Part shown: positions 29,359 to 37,552 of the stretch, one piece after another
How the letters are laid out: every line of letters starts with the position of its first letter
How positions within the stretch are numbered: the stretch's first letter is position 1
Origin: Sphingomonas lacusdianchii
Lineage (GTDB): Bacteria; Pseudomonadota; Alphaproteobacteria; Sphingomonadales; Sphingomonadaceae
DNA: 64,000 nt
Direction of reading: 5' to 3'
NCBI RefSeq assembly: GCF_022664395.1
Contig: NZ_JAKRET010000001.1
Span: 62,001 to 126,000 of the forward strand
The notes under the pieces: model-generated
Databases searched by the model: none
Told to the model about the DNA's origin: nothing
What the model saw: only the letters and a program-made list of their open reading frames with translations
Translations under genes and position numbers: made by a program

Positions 29359-29378
29359 TGGTAGCGTTAACGTGTCAA
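29359..29378. promoter_or_regulatory. LacI-type operator-like site and -35 box before the GH operon
   Basis: TGGTAGCGTTAACG (29359-29372) resembles the xylan operator known in Xanthomonas (recalled as TGGTAGCGCTAACA), 12 of 14 bases. On the minus strand a perfect -35 hexamer TTGACA (29378-29373) adjoins it. No convincing -10 follows at 17 bp. The other bases of the 269-bp gap between the GH operon and the regulator gene show no gene. Confidence 0.5.
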
Positions 29379-29548
29379 CCGGTCGGCGGGGTCGCGCCGG
29401 CGAAGGCGGCAAATCTCGCCTGATTTGACGCCGGGGGTCCGCGTCCGTAGCATCGCCCCGAACGATCGATCCGATATCGAACTGCGGCCCATTAGTTGTA
29501 CATTGCGCGGGCGGCCGCCGCGTCGACGCTGATGGCAGGGGAAGCTGG

Positions 29549-30334
29549 GTGAGCACGAAACAGGGGCACGATATCGACATGGCCGAAATCGACGAAGACG
29601 TCGCCGACGCGCTGTCGGACGAACCCGCCGCCCCGGCGCGTAAGGGATCCGGCCGCCGGTTGCGGGGGGCGGTCGCCCATTATCTCGGCACCGCCATCGT
29701 ATCGGGCCGGATCGCACCGGGCGAGTTGCTGACCGGCGAAGTCGCCAATGCCGAAGCGCTCGACGTGTCGCGCAGCGCCTATCGCGAGGCCGTGCAGGTG
29801 CTGACCGCCAAGGGGCTGGTCGAAAGCCGGCCGAAGATCGGGACACGGGTGCTGCCCCGGCGGCGGTGGAACTTTCTCGACCCGATGGTCCTCGCCTGGG
29901 CGTTCGAAGGGGAACCGAACATCGCGTTCATTCGCGGCCTGTTCGAGTTGCGCGCGGTCGTCGAGCCGGCGGTGGCGCGGTTGGCGGCGGAGCGGCGCGA
30001 CAAGGACGATATCAAGGCATTGCGCGCTGCGCTGGGCGGGATGCGCCGCCACACGCTGGCGACAGAGGCGGGGCGCGCCGCCGACCGCGATTTCCACGAC
30101 GCGTTGATCTATGCCACGCATAACGAGACGTTCGTCGCGCTGAGCGCAAGCATCGGCGCGGCGGTCAACTGGACGACGCAGTTCAAGCAGCGCCAGCGCG
30201 CGCTGCCCCGCGATCCGGTGCCCGATCATACTCGCGTGTTCGAAGCGGTGGTGGCGGGCGATGCGAAGGCCGCCGAGGAAGCGATGACCTCGCTGGTGTC
30301 GCTGGCGCTGGAGGATACGCGCACGGCGATGTGA
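29549..30334 (+). CDS. FadR/GntR family transcriptional regulator
   Basis: 261 residues. After a disordered N-terminus, a winged helix-turn-helix (about residues 35-105: YLGTAIVSGRIAPGELL, LDVSRSAYREAVQVLTAKGLVESRPKIGTRV) is followed by an FCD ligand-binding domain (about 115-250) with metal/ligand positions in RDFHDALIYATHNETF and PDHTRVFEAVVAGDAKAAEEAM. FadR-type regulators often sense sugar acids. GTG 29549 follows GGGGAAG; ATG 29579 is a weaker choice. It is divergent from the GH operon, so it may control that operon and the downstream esterase, but the visible operators look LacI-type. Confidence 0.9.
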   Translation: MSTKQGHDIDMAEIDEDVADALSDEPAAPARKGSGRRLRGAVAHYLGTAIVSGRIAPGELLTGEVANAEALDVSRSAYREAVQVLTAKGLVESRPKIGTRVLPRRRWNFLDPMVLAWAFEGEPNIAFIRGLFELRAVVEPAVARLAAERRDKDDIKALRAALGGMRRHTLATEAGRAADRDFHDALIYATHNETFVALSASIGAAVNWTTQFKQRQRALPRDPVPDHTRVFEAVVAGDAKAAEEAMTSLVSLALEDTRTAM

Positions 30335-30358
30335 CGGCCCCCGACGGTGCGAACGCGA

Positions 30359-30402
30359 TGGTAGCGCCGCCCGCACGGCTGTTGCATGGTAGCGCTCACA
30401 AT
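30359..30402. promoter_or_regulatory. Two LacI-type operator-like sites before the esterase gene
   Basis: TGGTAGCGCTCACAAT (30387-30402) differs at one of 14 bases from the recalled Xanthomonas xylan operator, and its right half equals half of the symmetric lac operator. A partial copy, TGGTAGCGCC, starts at 30359, 28 bp upstream. The strong site lies 15 bp before the ATG, just upstream of the ribosome-binding site. Confidence 0.55.
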
Positions 30403-30417
30403 AAATGGGGAGAGGTT

Positions 30418-32373
30418 ATGCGTTCGATTCGGGCCTTGGCAGGCTGTGCGCTGTCGGCATCGCTGCTATGGGGGATGCCGGCCCATGCACAATCGGCGGC
30501 GCCGGTACTCGCCAATATCTTCGCCGACCATGCGGTGCTGCAACGCGACCGTCCGATCGCGATCTGGGGCAGTGCCGCCCCCGGCACGCCGGTCACCGTG
30601 AAACTCGGCGATCGCAGCGTCACCGCGCAGACGGGCAGCGACGGCAAATGGCGCGCGACGCTGCCGGCGATGCCGGCCGGGGGGCCCTATGTGCTGGAGG
30701 TCGGCAGCGGCACGACGGCGGCCCAGCGCCTTTCCGACGTCATGGTTGGCGACGTGTTCCTGTGCGGCGGACAGTCGAACATGGAGTTTCAGGTCAAGCA
30801 CGCCACCGGACTGGAAGTGATCCCGTCGGCGAACGATGCGTCGCTGCGCTTCACAACCATCGCCGACAGCAGCAAGACCGCGCCCGCCGCCGACCTCGCC
30901 AAGCGGGTCGACTGGCGCAGCGTCACGCCGGAGACAGTCGGCGACGCGTCGGCGGTCTGCTACTTCATGGCGCGCTCGCTGCGTGGGACGGAGAAGGTGC
31001 CGATGGGCATCATCGCCTCCGAATGGGGCGGAACGCGCATCGAAAGCTGGATCAGCGCGCCTGCGCTCGCGACGCAGCCGGGCTTTGCCGACGGGCTGAA
31101 CGCGGTCGCGTTGTACGATCGCGATCCGGCGGCGGCAACGGCGGCGGACGGCACGCGCCGGGAAAAGGCATGGGAAGCGCTCGACCCGGCGGCCAAGGCC
31201 GAACGCGCGTTCCGCAACGCAAATTACGACGATCGCAAATGGACGACCGTGCCTGCGCAGTACGAACAACTGCCCGCCGCCGATCGCGACCGGCTCGGCG
31301 GCGTCGTCTGGCTGCGCACGACGGTCGATCTGACGCCGGCCCAGGTCGCGGCGGCGCAGACACTGCGGCTGGGACCGATCGGGCGCTATGACGAAACCTA
31401 TGTCAACGGACGCTTCGTCGGCGGCGGCAGCGTCGACTGGGCATGGCGCAACTACGCCATTCCGGCCGCTATGCTGCGCGCCGGGCGCAACGTGATCGCG
31501 ATCCGTACGGTCGGCCCCAAGCAGGACGGGCGCTTCACCGACATGAGCATCCGCACCATCGGCTTGGCCGATGGCACCGCCGTGCCGCTGTCGGGGCCGT
31601 GGCGTTATCGGATCGGGTCGGCGCTGAAGGATGTGTCGGTCGGTCCGGCGCCATGGGACGTGCCGAACAGCCTGACCACGCTGTACAACGGCATGATCGC
31701 GCCGATCGCGCCGTACGGTCTGAAGCTGGCGGCATGGTATCAGGGTGAATCGAACACCGGGCAGGCGGCGGCCTATCGCGGGTTGATGTCGACGCTGATG
31801 GCCGATTGGCGGCGCGCCTTTGCCGCGCCCGATCTGCCGTTCTTCGTCGTGCAGCTGACCAGCTATGGCAAGCCCGCCACCGCGCCGCGTGACTCGGGTT
31901 GGGCAGCCCTCCGCCAGTCGCAGGCACAGGCGGTCGCGGCCGATGCGCATGCCGGCCTTGCCGTCACGATCGACGTCGGCGACCGGTTCGATATCCACCC
32001 CGCGCAGAAGACGGTGATCGGCGAGCGGCTGGCCCGGCTGGCACGGGTCGTCGCTTATGGTCAGCCGGGCCTGCGCAGCGGTCCCGAAGCCGCCGAAGCG
32101 GTGCGACAGGGGGACGATGTCGTCGTCCGCTTCCGCAACGTGACCGGCGGCCTGCAACGCTATGGCGGGGCAGGGGCGATCGGGTTCGAACGCTGCGCGG
32201 GTACGACGTGCAGCTTCGTCGACGGGCGAGTCGAGGGCGATATGGTCGTTCTGCCCGGCGCCAACCGGCCGGAGGTGACGGCGGTGCGCTACGCCTGGGC
32301 CGATGCGCCGTTCGTCAACCTGTTCGACGGCGCCGACCTGCCGGCGGCACCGTTCGAACTGCCGGTGCGCTGA
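30418..32373 (+). CDS. Sialate O-acetylesterase family (acetyl xylan esterase-like)
   Basis: Exported SGNH-type carbohydrate esterase of 651 residues with signal peptide (ALAGCALSASLLWGMPAHAQ). Catalytic Ser block: FLCGGQSNMEFQVKHA (about residue 117), and the second block LAAWYQGESNTGQAA. A jelly-roll, sugar-binding-like insert (VVWLRTTVDLTPAQ, RYDETYVNGRFVGGG) sits between them. The family removes acetyl groups from sialic acid or hemicellulose; beside GH43 and GH27 genes, xylan or arabinan deacetylation is the better inference. GGGGAGAGG precedes ATG 30418; an upstream extension into the regulator gene is rejected. Confidence 0.9.
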   Translation: MRSIRALAGCALSASLLWGMPAHAQSAAPVLANIFADHAVLQRDRPIAIWGSAAPGTPVTVKLGDRSVTAQTGSDGKWRATLPAMPAGGPYVLEVGSGTTAAQRLSDVMVGDVFLCGGQSNMEFQVKHATGLEVIPSANDASLRFTTIADSSKTAPAADLAKRVDWRSVTPETVGDASAVCYFMARSLRGTEKVPMGIIASEWGGTRIESWISAPALATQPGFADGLNAVALYDRDPAAATAADGTRREKAWEALDPAAKAERAFRNANYDDRKWTTVPAQYEQLPAADRDRLGGVVWLRTTVDLTPAQVAAAQTLRLGPIGRYDETYVNGRFVGGGSVDWAWRNYAIPAAMLRAGRNVIAIRTVGPKQDGRFTDMSIRTIGLADGTAVPLSGPWRYRIGSALKDVSVGPAPWDVPNSLTTLYNGMIAPIAPYGLKLAAWYQGESNTGQAAAYRGLMSTLMADWRRAFAAPDLPFFVVQLTSYGKPATAPRDSGWAALRQSQAQAVAADAHAGLAVTIDVGDRFDIHPAQKTVIGERLARLARVVAYGQPGLRSGPEAAEAVRQGDDVVVRFRNVTGGLQRYGGAGAIGFERCAGTTCSFVDGRVEGDMVVLPGANRPEVTAVRYAWADAPFVNLFDGADLPAAPFELPVR

Positions 32374-32415
32374 CGGTCTCCGGGCGGCGGGGAGGGAGCC
32401 CCGCCGCCCGGTCGA

Positions 32416-33042
32416 TCAACCGGCGACGAAGCTGGTCGTCGCGATATGGTGCAGCTTGTCGACCGGCCCGCCGGCAACGCGCAGCTTGCCCGTCTCGGCC
32501 TGCGCCGTGGTCAGCAGGTAGCGTCCCTTCGCCGCGACCGGCACGGTGACTGCGCCCTGAGCATCTGCAGTCAGCTCGATGCTCTTGCGATCGGGGGTAA
32601 TGACCGTGATCCTGGCGGCGGGCACCGGCTTGCCACCCTGCAGCAACGCAAAGCGATTGCCGCCGGCCGTCAGTGGCGCGATCTCATAGGGCATGGCGGT
32701 CGCGGTATCGGCACGGCCGGCGCGGGCATAATAGACGACGCCTTCCTTCGCCCCGGCCTCGCCCCATGGCGCGAACACCGAATCGTCGGTGACGCGGACG
32801 TCGCCCGCCGGCACCGCGGCTTCGAGATAGCCGGCCTTGCGCTGTAATTGTGCACCGGCGTCCCCGACGATGCGCGGCGCGACCAGCCGCTTGAATTCGG
32901 GATCGCCACCCGGCGGCAGCGGCTCGGCCGGTTCGCCCAGATAGATACGCGCCGGGCCGGCCCCGTCGCGCTCGACCCAGATTTCATGGGCATCGGCCAC
33001 CGCTGGCACTGCCAGCGCGAGAATAAGGGCCAGCGTTCGCAT
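32416..33042 (-). CDS. DUF4198 periplasmic protein (NikM-like)
   Basis: 208 residues with a signal peptide (LALILALAVPAVADA) and mature start HEIWVERDG, the typical HEfW/HEiW beginning of DUF4198 proteins. The C-terminal half has a carboxypeptidase-like beta fold (ARITVITPDRKSIELTADAQGAVTVPVAAKGRYLLTT). The family accompanies metal-uptake systems. It is divergent from the TonB receptor, with a Fur-box-like site between, so co-regulation by iron is plausible. CAGGAGAG precedes ATG 33042. Confidence 0.82.
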   Translation of the reverse strand: MRTLALILALAVPAVADAHEIWVERDGAGPARIYLGEPAEPLPPGGDPEFKRLVAPRIVGDAGAQLQRKAGYLEAAVPAGDVRVTDDSVFAPWGEAGAKEGVVYYARAGRADTATAMPYEIAPLTAGGNRFALLQGGKPVPAARITVITPDRKSIELTADAQGAVTVPVAAKGRYLLTTAQAETGKLRVAGGPVDKLHHIATTSFVAG

Positions 33043-33091
33043 CGATCTCTCCTGTTCGGTCGGCGTCCGCGACGCCATGCCCCGGCATAGT

Positions 33092-33110
33092 TATAATGAG
33101 AGTAGGTCGC
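33092..33110. promoter_or_regulatory. Putative Fur box
   Basis: TATAATGAGAGTAGGTCGC matches 12 of 19 positions of the Fur consensus (counted against GATAATGAGAATCATTATC). It lies midway between the divergent DUF4198 and TonB receptor genes. A GCAA-TAGCG-TTGC inverted repeat follows at about 33110. Confidence 0.45.
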
Positions 33111-33181
33111 AATAGCGTTGCAATGTCCATTTCGTGCCGTTAGTGCGGCACCTATTGAAAGTAACTCGCAAAGGGGGAATG

Positions 33182-35416
33182 ATGAAGCGTCTGGTACGCA
33201 CGACGACGCTGGCGGGGTTGCTTGCGATGGCGGCAGCGGTTCCGGCACTGGCCGAACCGGTCGTTCCGGCGGACGAGGAAGCGGACGCGCAACGAGGGGA
33301 AGAGATCATCGTCGTCGGCAAAAGCTATGGGCAGGCGGTCGGCAAGACCGTTACCCCGCTGAAGGACGTGCCGAACACCATCACCGTGATCGATCAGGCG
33401 CAGTTGCAGCAGCGCAACCTGTTCACCCTCGAAGACGCGCTGACCGTCACCAACGGCGTGACCGTGACCGGGATCAGCAGCGAGGACCCGTCCTATCTGT
33501 CGCGCGGCTTCACCATCAACAACTATCTGGTCGACGGCGTCCCGACCTTCGCCTTCGGCTTTCCGGCCGCCGTGCCCGACCTGTTCCTGTACGACCGGGT
33601 CGAAGTGCTGCGCGGGCCGGCCGGACTGTTCAGCGGCGCGGGCAATCCGGCGGGTAGCATCAATCTGGTGCGCAAGCGACCGCTCGACAGCTTTACCGTC
33701 AGCGCCCTTGCCGGCTATGGCAGTTTCCGGAATGTCCGGGGCGAAGTCGACGTGTCGACACCGCTCGACGATCGCTCCGGCCTGCGGCTGGGCGCAATGG
33801 CGCAGGATCAGGACCAGTTCTTCGACGTCGCCCACCGCTATCGCTTCGCCGCGTTCGGCGTGGCCGATACCGAGATCGGTGATCGCACGACGCTGACTGT
33901 CGGTGGCAATTACGACCTGTTCAAGCCGGCGATCCAGTCGGGCCTGCCCGGAGTTGTCGGCGGTGCCGATGGCAGCGACGGGCGGCTGTTGGACGTCGAT
34001 CGCTCGACCTATCTGGGCGCCGACTGGAACCGGTTCCGCTCGGAAAGCTGGTCCGGTTTCGTCGAACTGGCGCACCGCGTCAGCGACCGCTGGACATTGC
34101 GCGCGACGGGCCTGCTGACCAATGTCGATCGCATCGACATCTACAGCTATATCGGCAACCAGCCGGTGACCCCCGCCAATGGCGGCACCACCAACCACAT
34201 CGCCTATCGCGGCGACAGCGCGATGCAGACCCGGTCGTTCGACTTCAACGGCGTCGGCAGCTTCCCAGCCTTCGGCCGCGACCAGACGCTGATCCTCGGC
34301 GCCGATTATCAGGCGAGTTCGGCGACGTCCGATTTCACCCGCCTGTCCAACTATGCGCGGATCAACGTGTTCGATCCCGTCTCGCCCGCCGAACCGCCGC
34401 TCGACCCCTATGGCCCGTTGCCGGCGTTTCAGGGACCGAACGGTCCGGTGACGCAGGTCTATGGCGGGTCGCATACCGAGATTGAGCAATATGGCCTCTA
34501 TGGCCAGATGCGGCTCAGCCCGCTGGCCGGGCTGACGCTGGTCGGCGGCGGGCGCATGACGTGGTGGGACACGACCATCACCACCACCCGCGTCGCGACC
34601 GGGACGATCCCGCTGCCCGGCCGCTACGGCTTCGACGAACGCTTCACCCCCTATGCCGGCATCGTGTGGGACGTGACCGGCGATCTGAACCTCTATGCCA
34701 GCTATGCCGACAGCTTCACGCCGCAGGCCCCGCCCGCCGGCCGCAGCCTGCCCGGCGGCGGCGCGGTCGAGCCATTGATCGGCGAACAATATGAGGTCGG
34801 CAGCAAGCTGTCGCTAATGGACAAGCGGCTGTTATTGTCGGCGGCACTCTATCAGATCACTCAGACCAACCGTCTGTTCAACGATCCCAACGAACCGACC
34901 CTCGCCTATCAGATCGGCAAGGTCCGCGCGCGGGGGATCGAGGCGGAGGCAAGCGGCGAGATCCTGCCGGGCTGGCGGATCAACGGCGGCTATACCTTCA
35001 CCCGGACAAAGTATCTGGAGGACGCCAATCCGGTGCTGGAGGGATTGAGCCTGTTGCCGGTCATTCCGGAACATATGGTCAAGCTGTTCAGCAACTACGA
35101 AGCCGGCGACGGCCCGCTGGCCGGGGCCAGTATCGGCGCGGGGGTGACGTGGTTCGATGGCACGTGGAGCGGCAACCCACCGGCCTATAACGCCAACGGT
35201 ACGCTGCGAACGCCGTCGACGATCGTGCGGCAAGGCAGCTATGCGGTTGCCGATCTGCGCGCCGGATACCGGATTACTGACAATCTGTCGCTGGCGCTCA
35301 ACGTCAACAACCTGTTCGATCGAACCTATTATGCGCGTATCTCCTCGACTGGCCGGGGCAACTATTACGGCAGCCCGCGCACGGTGTTCGCCAGCGTGCG
35401 GGTGAATTTCCCGTGA
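33182..35416 (+). CDS. TonB-dependent siderophore receptor
   Basis: Outer-membrane receptor of 744 residues, signal peptide ending near ALA (about residue 24). TonB-box-like EEIIVVG, plug domain VGKTVTPLKDVPNTITVIDQ and the conserved VEVLRGPAGLFSGAGNPAGSINLVRKRP, then the barrel; near the end is NLSLALNVNNLFDRTYYARI. These match the ferric-siderophore (FhuE/FpvA-like) group; the ligand is unknown. The first two ATGs are adjacent (33179, 33182); the second is better spaced from AAGGGGGA. Start of a four-gene coupled operon with DUF3649, PepSY and DUF3325 proteins. Confidence 0.94.
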   Translation: MKRLVRTTTLAGLLAMAAAVPALAEPVVPADEEADAQRGEEIIVVGKSYGQAVGKTVTPLKDVPNTITVIDQAQLQQRNLFTLEDALTVTNGVTVTGISSEDPSYLSRGFTINNYLVDGVPTFAFGFPAAVPDLFLYDRVEVLRGPAGLFSGAGNPAGSINLVRKRPLDSFTVSALAGYGSFRNVRGEVDVSTPLDDRSGLRLGAMAQDQDQFFDVAHRYRFAAFGVADTEIGDRTTLTVGGNYDLFKPAIQSGLPGVVGGADGSDGRLLDVDRSTYLGADWNRFRSESWSGFVELAHRVSDRWTLRATGLLTNVDRIDIYSYIGNQPVTPANGGTTNHIAYRGDSAMQTRSFDFNGVGSFPAFGRDQTLILGADYQASSATSDFTRLSNYARINVFDPVSPAEPPLDPYGPLPAFQGPNGPVTQVYGGSHTEIEQYGLYGQMRLSPLAGLTLVGGGRMTWWDTTITTTRVATGTIPLPGRYGFDERFTPYAGIVWDVTGDLNLYASYADSFTPQAPPAGRSLPGGGAVEPLIGEQYEVGSKLSLMDKRLLLSAALYQITQTNRLFNDPNEPTLAYQIGKVRARGIEAEASGEILPGWRINGGYTFTRTKYLEDANPVLEGLSLLPVIPEHMVKLFSNYEAGDGPLAGASIGAGVTWFDGTWSGNPPAYNANGTLRTPSTIVRQGSYAVADLRAGYRITDNLSLALNVNNLFDRTYYARISSTGRGNYYGSPRTVFASVRVNFP

Positions 35417-35721
35417 TCGCACAGGCGCGGCATATCCTGTGGCGGCGGCTGGCCGACAACGCGCTTCGTCTGATCGCGGCGATGCCGGTTGGTTATGCGG
35501 TCGCCAGCCTGTGGGCGATGGCGCTGGCGCGGATCCTGCCGGGCGATCCGGTACAGACGACGATGGCGGCGGCGCTGATCGCGCTGCTCCTCTGCGCCCT
35601 CGCCGCGATGTGGGCCTATGCCGCACGTAGCGGCTGGCGGGCGCTGTGGACCTTGGCCGTGGCGGGCGGGGTGGCCGGTGCGATCACCTGGGGATCGGTC
35701 GCCATCTGGGGGCGGATATGA
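35413..35721 (+). CDS. DUF3649 small membrane protein, iron-uptake associated
   Basis: 102 residues with three likely transmembrane helices (MPVGYAVASLWAMALARILPG, TMAAALIALLLCALAAMWAYA, TLAVAGGVAGAITWGSVAIW). GTG start, overlapping the receptor stop (GTGA), and its stop overlaps the PepSY gene (ATGA). DUF3649 proteins occur with siderophore receptors and PepSY proteins; the mechanism is unknown, probably inner-membrane iron release or reduction. Confidence 0.85.
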   Translation: MIAQARHILWRRLADNALRLIAAMPVGYAVASLWAMALARILPGDPVQTTMAAALIALLLCALAAMWAYAARSGWRALWTLAVAGGVAGAITWGSVAIWGRI

Positions 35722-37304
35722 GCAAGGGATTTCGCCAGTCGCAATCGACGCTCCACACCTGGTCGGGGTTGTTGCTCGGCTGGCTGTTGTTCGCGATCTT
35801 CGTCGCGGGCACCTCGGCCTATTGGCGCGAGGCGATCAACCGCTGGGCGCGGCCCGAACTGGCGCCGGTCGCCAGTCGGGAACATGTCGTCGAGGGCGCC
35901 GTCGCCTTCCTCAACCGTCGCGCGCCGGATGCGCAGAGCTGGTTCATCACCGTACCCGGCGCCGAGAGTGCCGGCGGCGACGTCTTCTGGGTGCCGCAGG
36001 CCAAGCCCGGCGAGGAACGTCGCCGGGGACACCGCGATACCCGCGCCTTTATCGGCAGCGACGGGCAGGAAGGGACTGCGCGCGACACCCGCGGCGGCGA
36101 CTTCTTCTACCGCTTCCACTTCGACCTCCATTATATGCCCGTGTTCTGGGCACGCTGGCTGGTCAGCATCGCCGCGATGTTCATGCTGGTCGCGATCTTC
36201 ACCGGCATCGTCACCCACAAGAAGATTTTTCGCGACTTCTTCACGTTGCGCCGGGGCAAGGGACAAAGGTCGTGGCTCGACGGGCATAATGCCACGGCCG
36301 TGCTGGCGCTGCCGTTCCACCTGATGATTACCTATACCGGGCTGGTCACGCTGATCGCGATGCTGATGCCCTGGGCGATCGTCGCCAATTACGAGGATCC
36401 GGCCAAGCTCTACGCGGCGGTCTTTCCCGAGGCGCCGGCGGTCGAGCGGACCGAACGCCCGGCACCACTGACCCCGCTCGGCCCGGTGCTCCGCGATGCC
36501 GAACGGCGGCTGGGCGGCGCGGTCGGCTACATCACCGTCTTCAACCCCGGCGATGCGGCGGCACGGATCACCCTGACCCAGTCGGGCACGTCGATGCTGT
36601 CGGCGCGGGCGCCGGCACTCGCCTATGACGGCGTGACCGGGCGGCTCGTCTGGCGCGCCCCGCCGCCCGGTGGCGCGGTCGAGACGCAGGGGGTGATGGT
36701 CGGGCTGCATGCCGGGCGGTTCGGCGATTATCCGATGCGCTGGCTGTATTTCCTGTGCGGCATCGCCGGCTCACTGATGGTGGCCAGCGGACTGGTGCTG
36801 TGGACGGTCAAGCGGCGCGAGCGGCTGCCCGATCCGGCGCGACCGCATTTCGGCTTCCGGGTCGTCGAGCGACTGAATGTCGGCTTCATCGCCGGCTTCC
36901 CGATCGCGATGACGCTGTATCTCTGGGCCAACCGGTTGCTGCCGCTCGACATGGCGGCACGCGCCGATGGCGAGATCAACGCGATGTTCGCGGGCTGGGG
37001 CGTGCTGTTCCTCTACGCCCTGCTGCGCGGACCGGCGCGAGCATGGGTCGAGTTGCTGGCATTGCAGGCGGTGCTGCTGATCGCGCTGCCAATCTATAAT
37101 CTCATCGCGCTGCCGACCGGATTGGCGACGACGATCGCGCGAGGCGACTGGGTGCTGGCGGGGGCCGACCTGACCTTCCTCGCGCTCGGCACCGGCTTCG
37201 GCTTCGCGGCATGGCGGGTACATCGCTTCCGTCCGAAGGCGCGGCGGCGCACCGCTCGCGCTGCTTCGGCAGTCGACACTGCAAACTGGGCACCGGCCGA
37301 ATGA
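35718..37304 (+). CDS. PepSY-associated transmembrane protein (putative ferric reductase)
   Basis: 528-residue inner-membrane protein. Helix 1 follows LHTWSGLLLGWLLFAIFVAGTSAYW; a large periplasmic loop of PepSY type comes next (HVVEGAVAFLNRRAPDA...). Paired helices appear around HYMPVFWARWLVSIAAMFMLV and GHNATAVLALPFHLMITYTG, and more at the C-terminus. The conserved histidines near the helices (LHTW, FDLHYMP, THKK, PFHL) could bind heme. Family members are linked to siderophore reduction. ATG 35718 overlaps the DUF3649 stop; its own stop overlaps the DUF3325 start. Confidence 0.88.
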   Translation: MSKGFRQSQSTLHTWSGLLLGWLLFAIFVAGTSAYWREAINRWARPELAPVASREHVVEGAVAFLNRRAPDAQSWFITVPGAESAGGDVFWVPQAKPGEERRRGHRDTRAFIGSDGQEGTARDTRGGDFFYRFHFDLHYMPVFWARWLVSIAAMFMLVAIFTGIVTHKKIFRDFFTLRRGKGQRSWLDGHNATAVLALPFHLMITYTGLVTLIAMLMPWAIVANYEDPAKLYAAVFPEAPAVERTERPAPLTPLGPVLRDAERRLGGAVGYITVFNPGDAAARITLTQSGTSMLSARAPALAYDGVTGRLVWRAPPPGGAVETQGVMVGLHAGRFGDYPMRWLYFLCGIAGSLMVASGLVLWTVKRRERLPDPARPHFGFRVVERLNVGFIAGFPIAMTLYLWANRLLPLDMAARADGEINAMFAGWGVLFLYALLRGPARAWVELLALQAVLLIALPIYNLIALPTGLATTIARGDWVLAGADLTFLALGTGFGFAAWRVHRFRPKARRRTARAASAVDTANWAPAE

Positions 37305-37552
37305 TCCTGCTCGCACTCCTATTGGCGCTTACAGCCTTTGCGCTGCTCGCCCTCGCCAGCGACCGCCATCGTAACCGGTGGCAGGGTATCGACCCTAGGT
37401 GGCGTCGCCGCGGCGGCTGGACGCTGATCGTCGCGACCTTCGTCGCGGCGTTCGCCGCATGGGGGCCAGTCTATGGCGCGATCGGCGGCACCGGCTTGCT
37501 GATGCTGGGGGCAGGCGCGAGCTTCCTCGCGCTCAACCTCACCCGGCCGTAA
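37301..37552 (+). CDS. DUF3325 small membrane protein
   Basis: 83 residues, about three hydrophobic helices ([58 protein letters not shown]) and a basic loop [18 protein letters not shown]. Fourth gene of the TonB receptor operon, coupled to the PepSY gene by ATGA. Its last 14 bp overlap the 3' end of convergent trmFO. Confidence 0.82.
   Translation: MILLALLLALTAFALLALASDRHRNRWQGIDPRWRRRGGWTLIVATFVAAFAAWGPVYGAIGGTGLLMLGAGASFLALNLTRP

Noticed and set aside
29350..29378. Complete sigma-70 promoter for the GH operon at the TTGACA on the minus strand
   Set aside because: The -35 box is perfect but the hexamer 17 bp downstream is ACAGCG, not a -10, so only the -35 and operator are noted.
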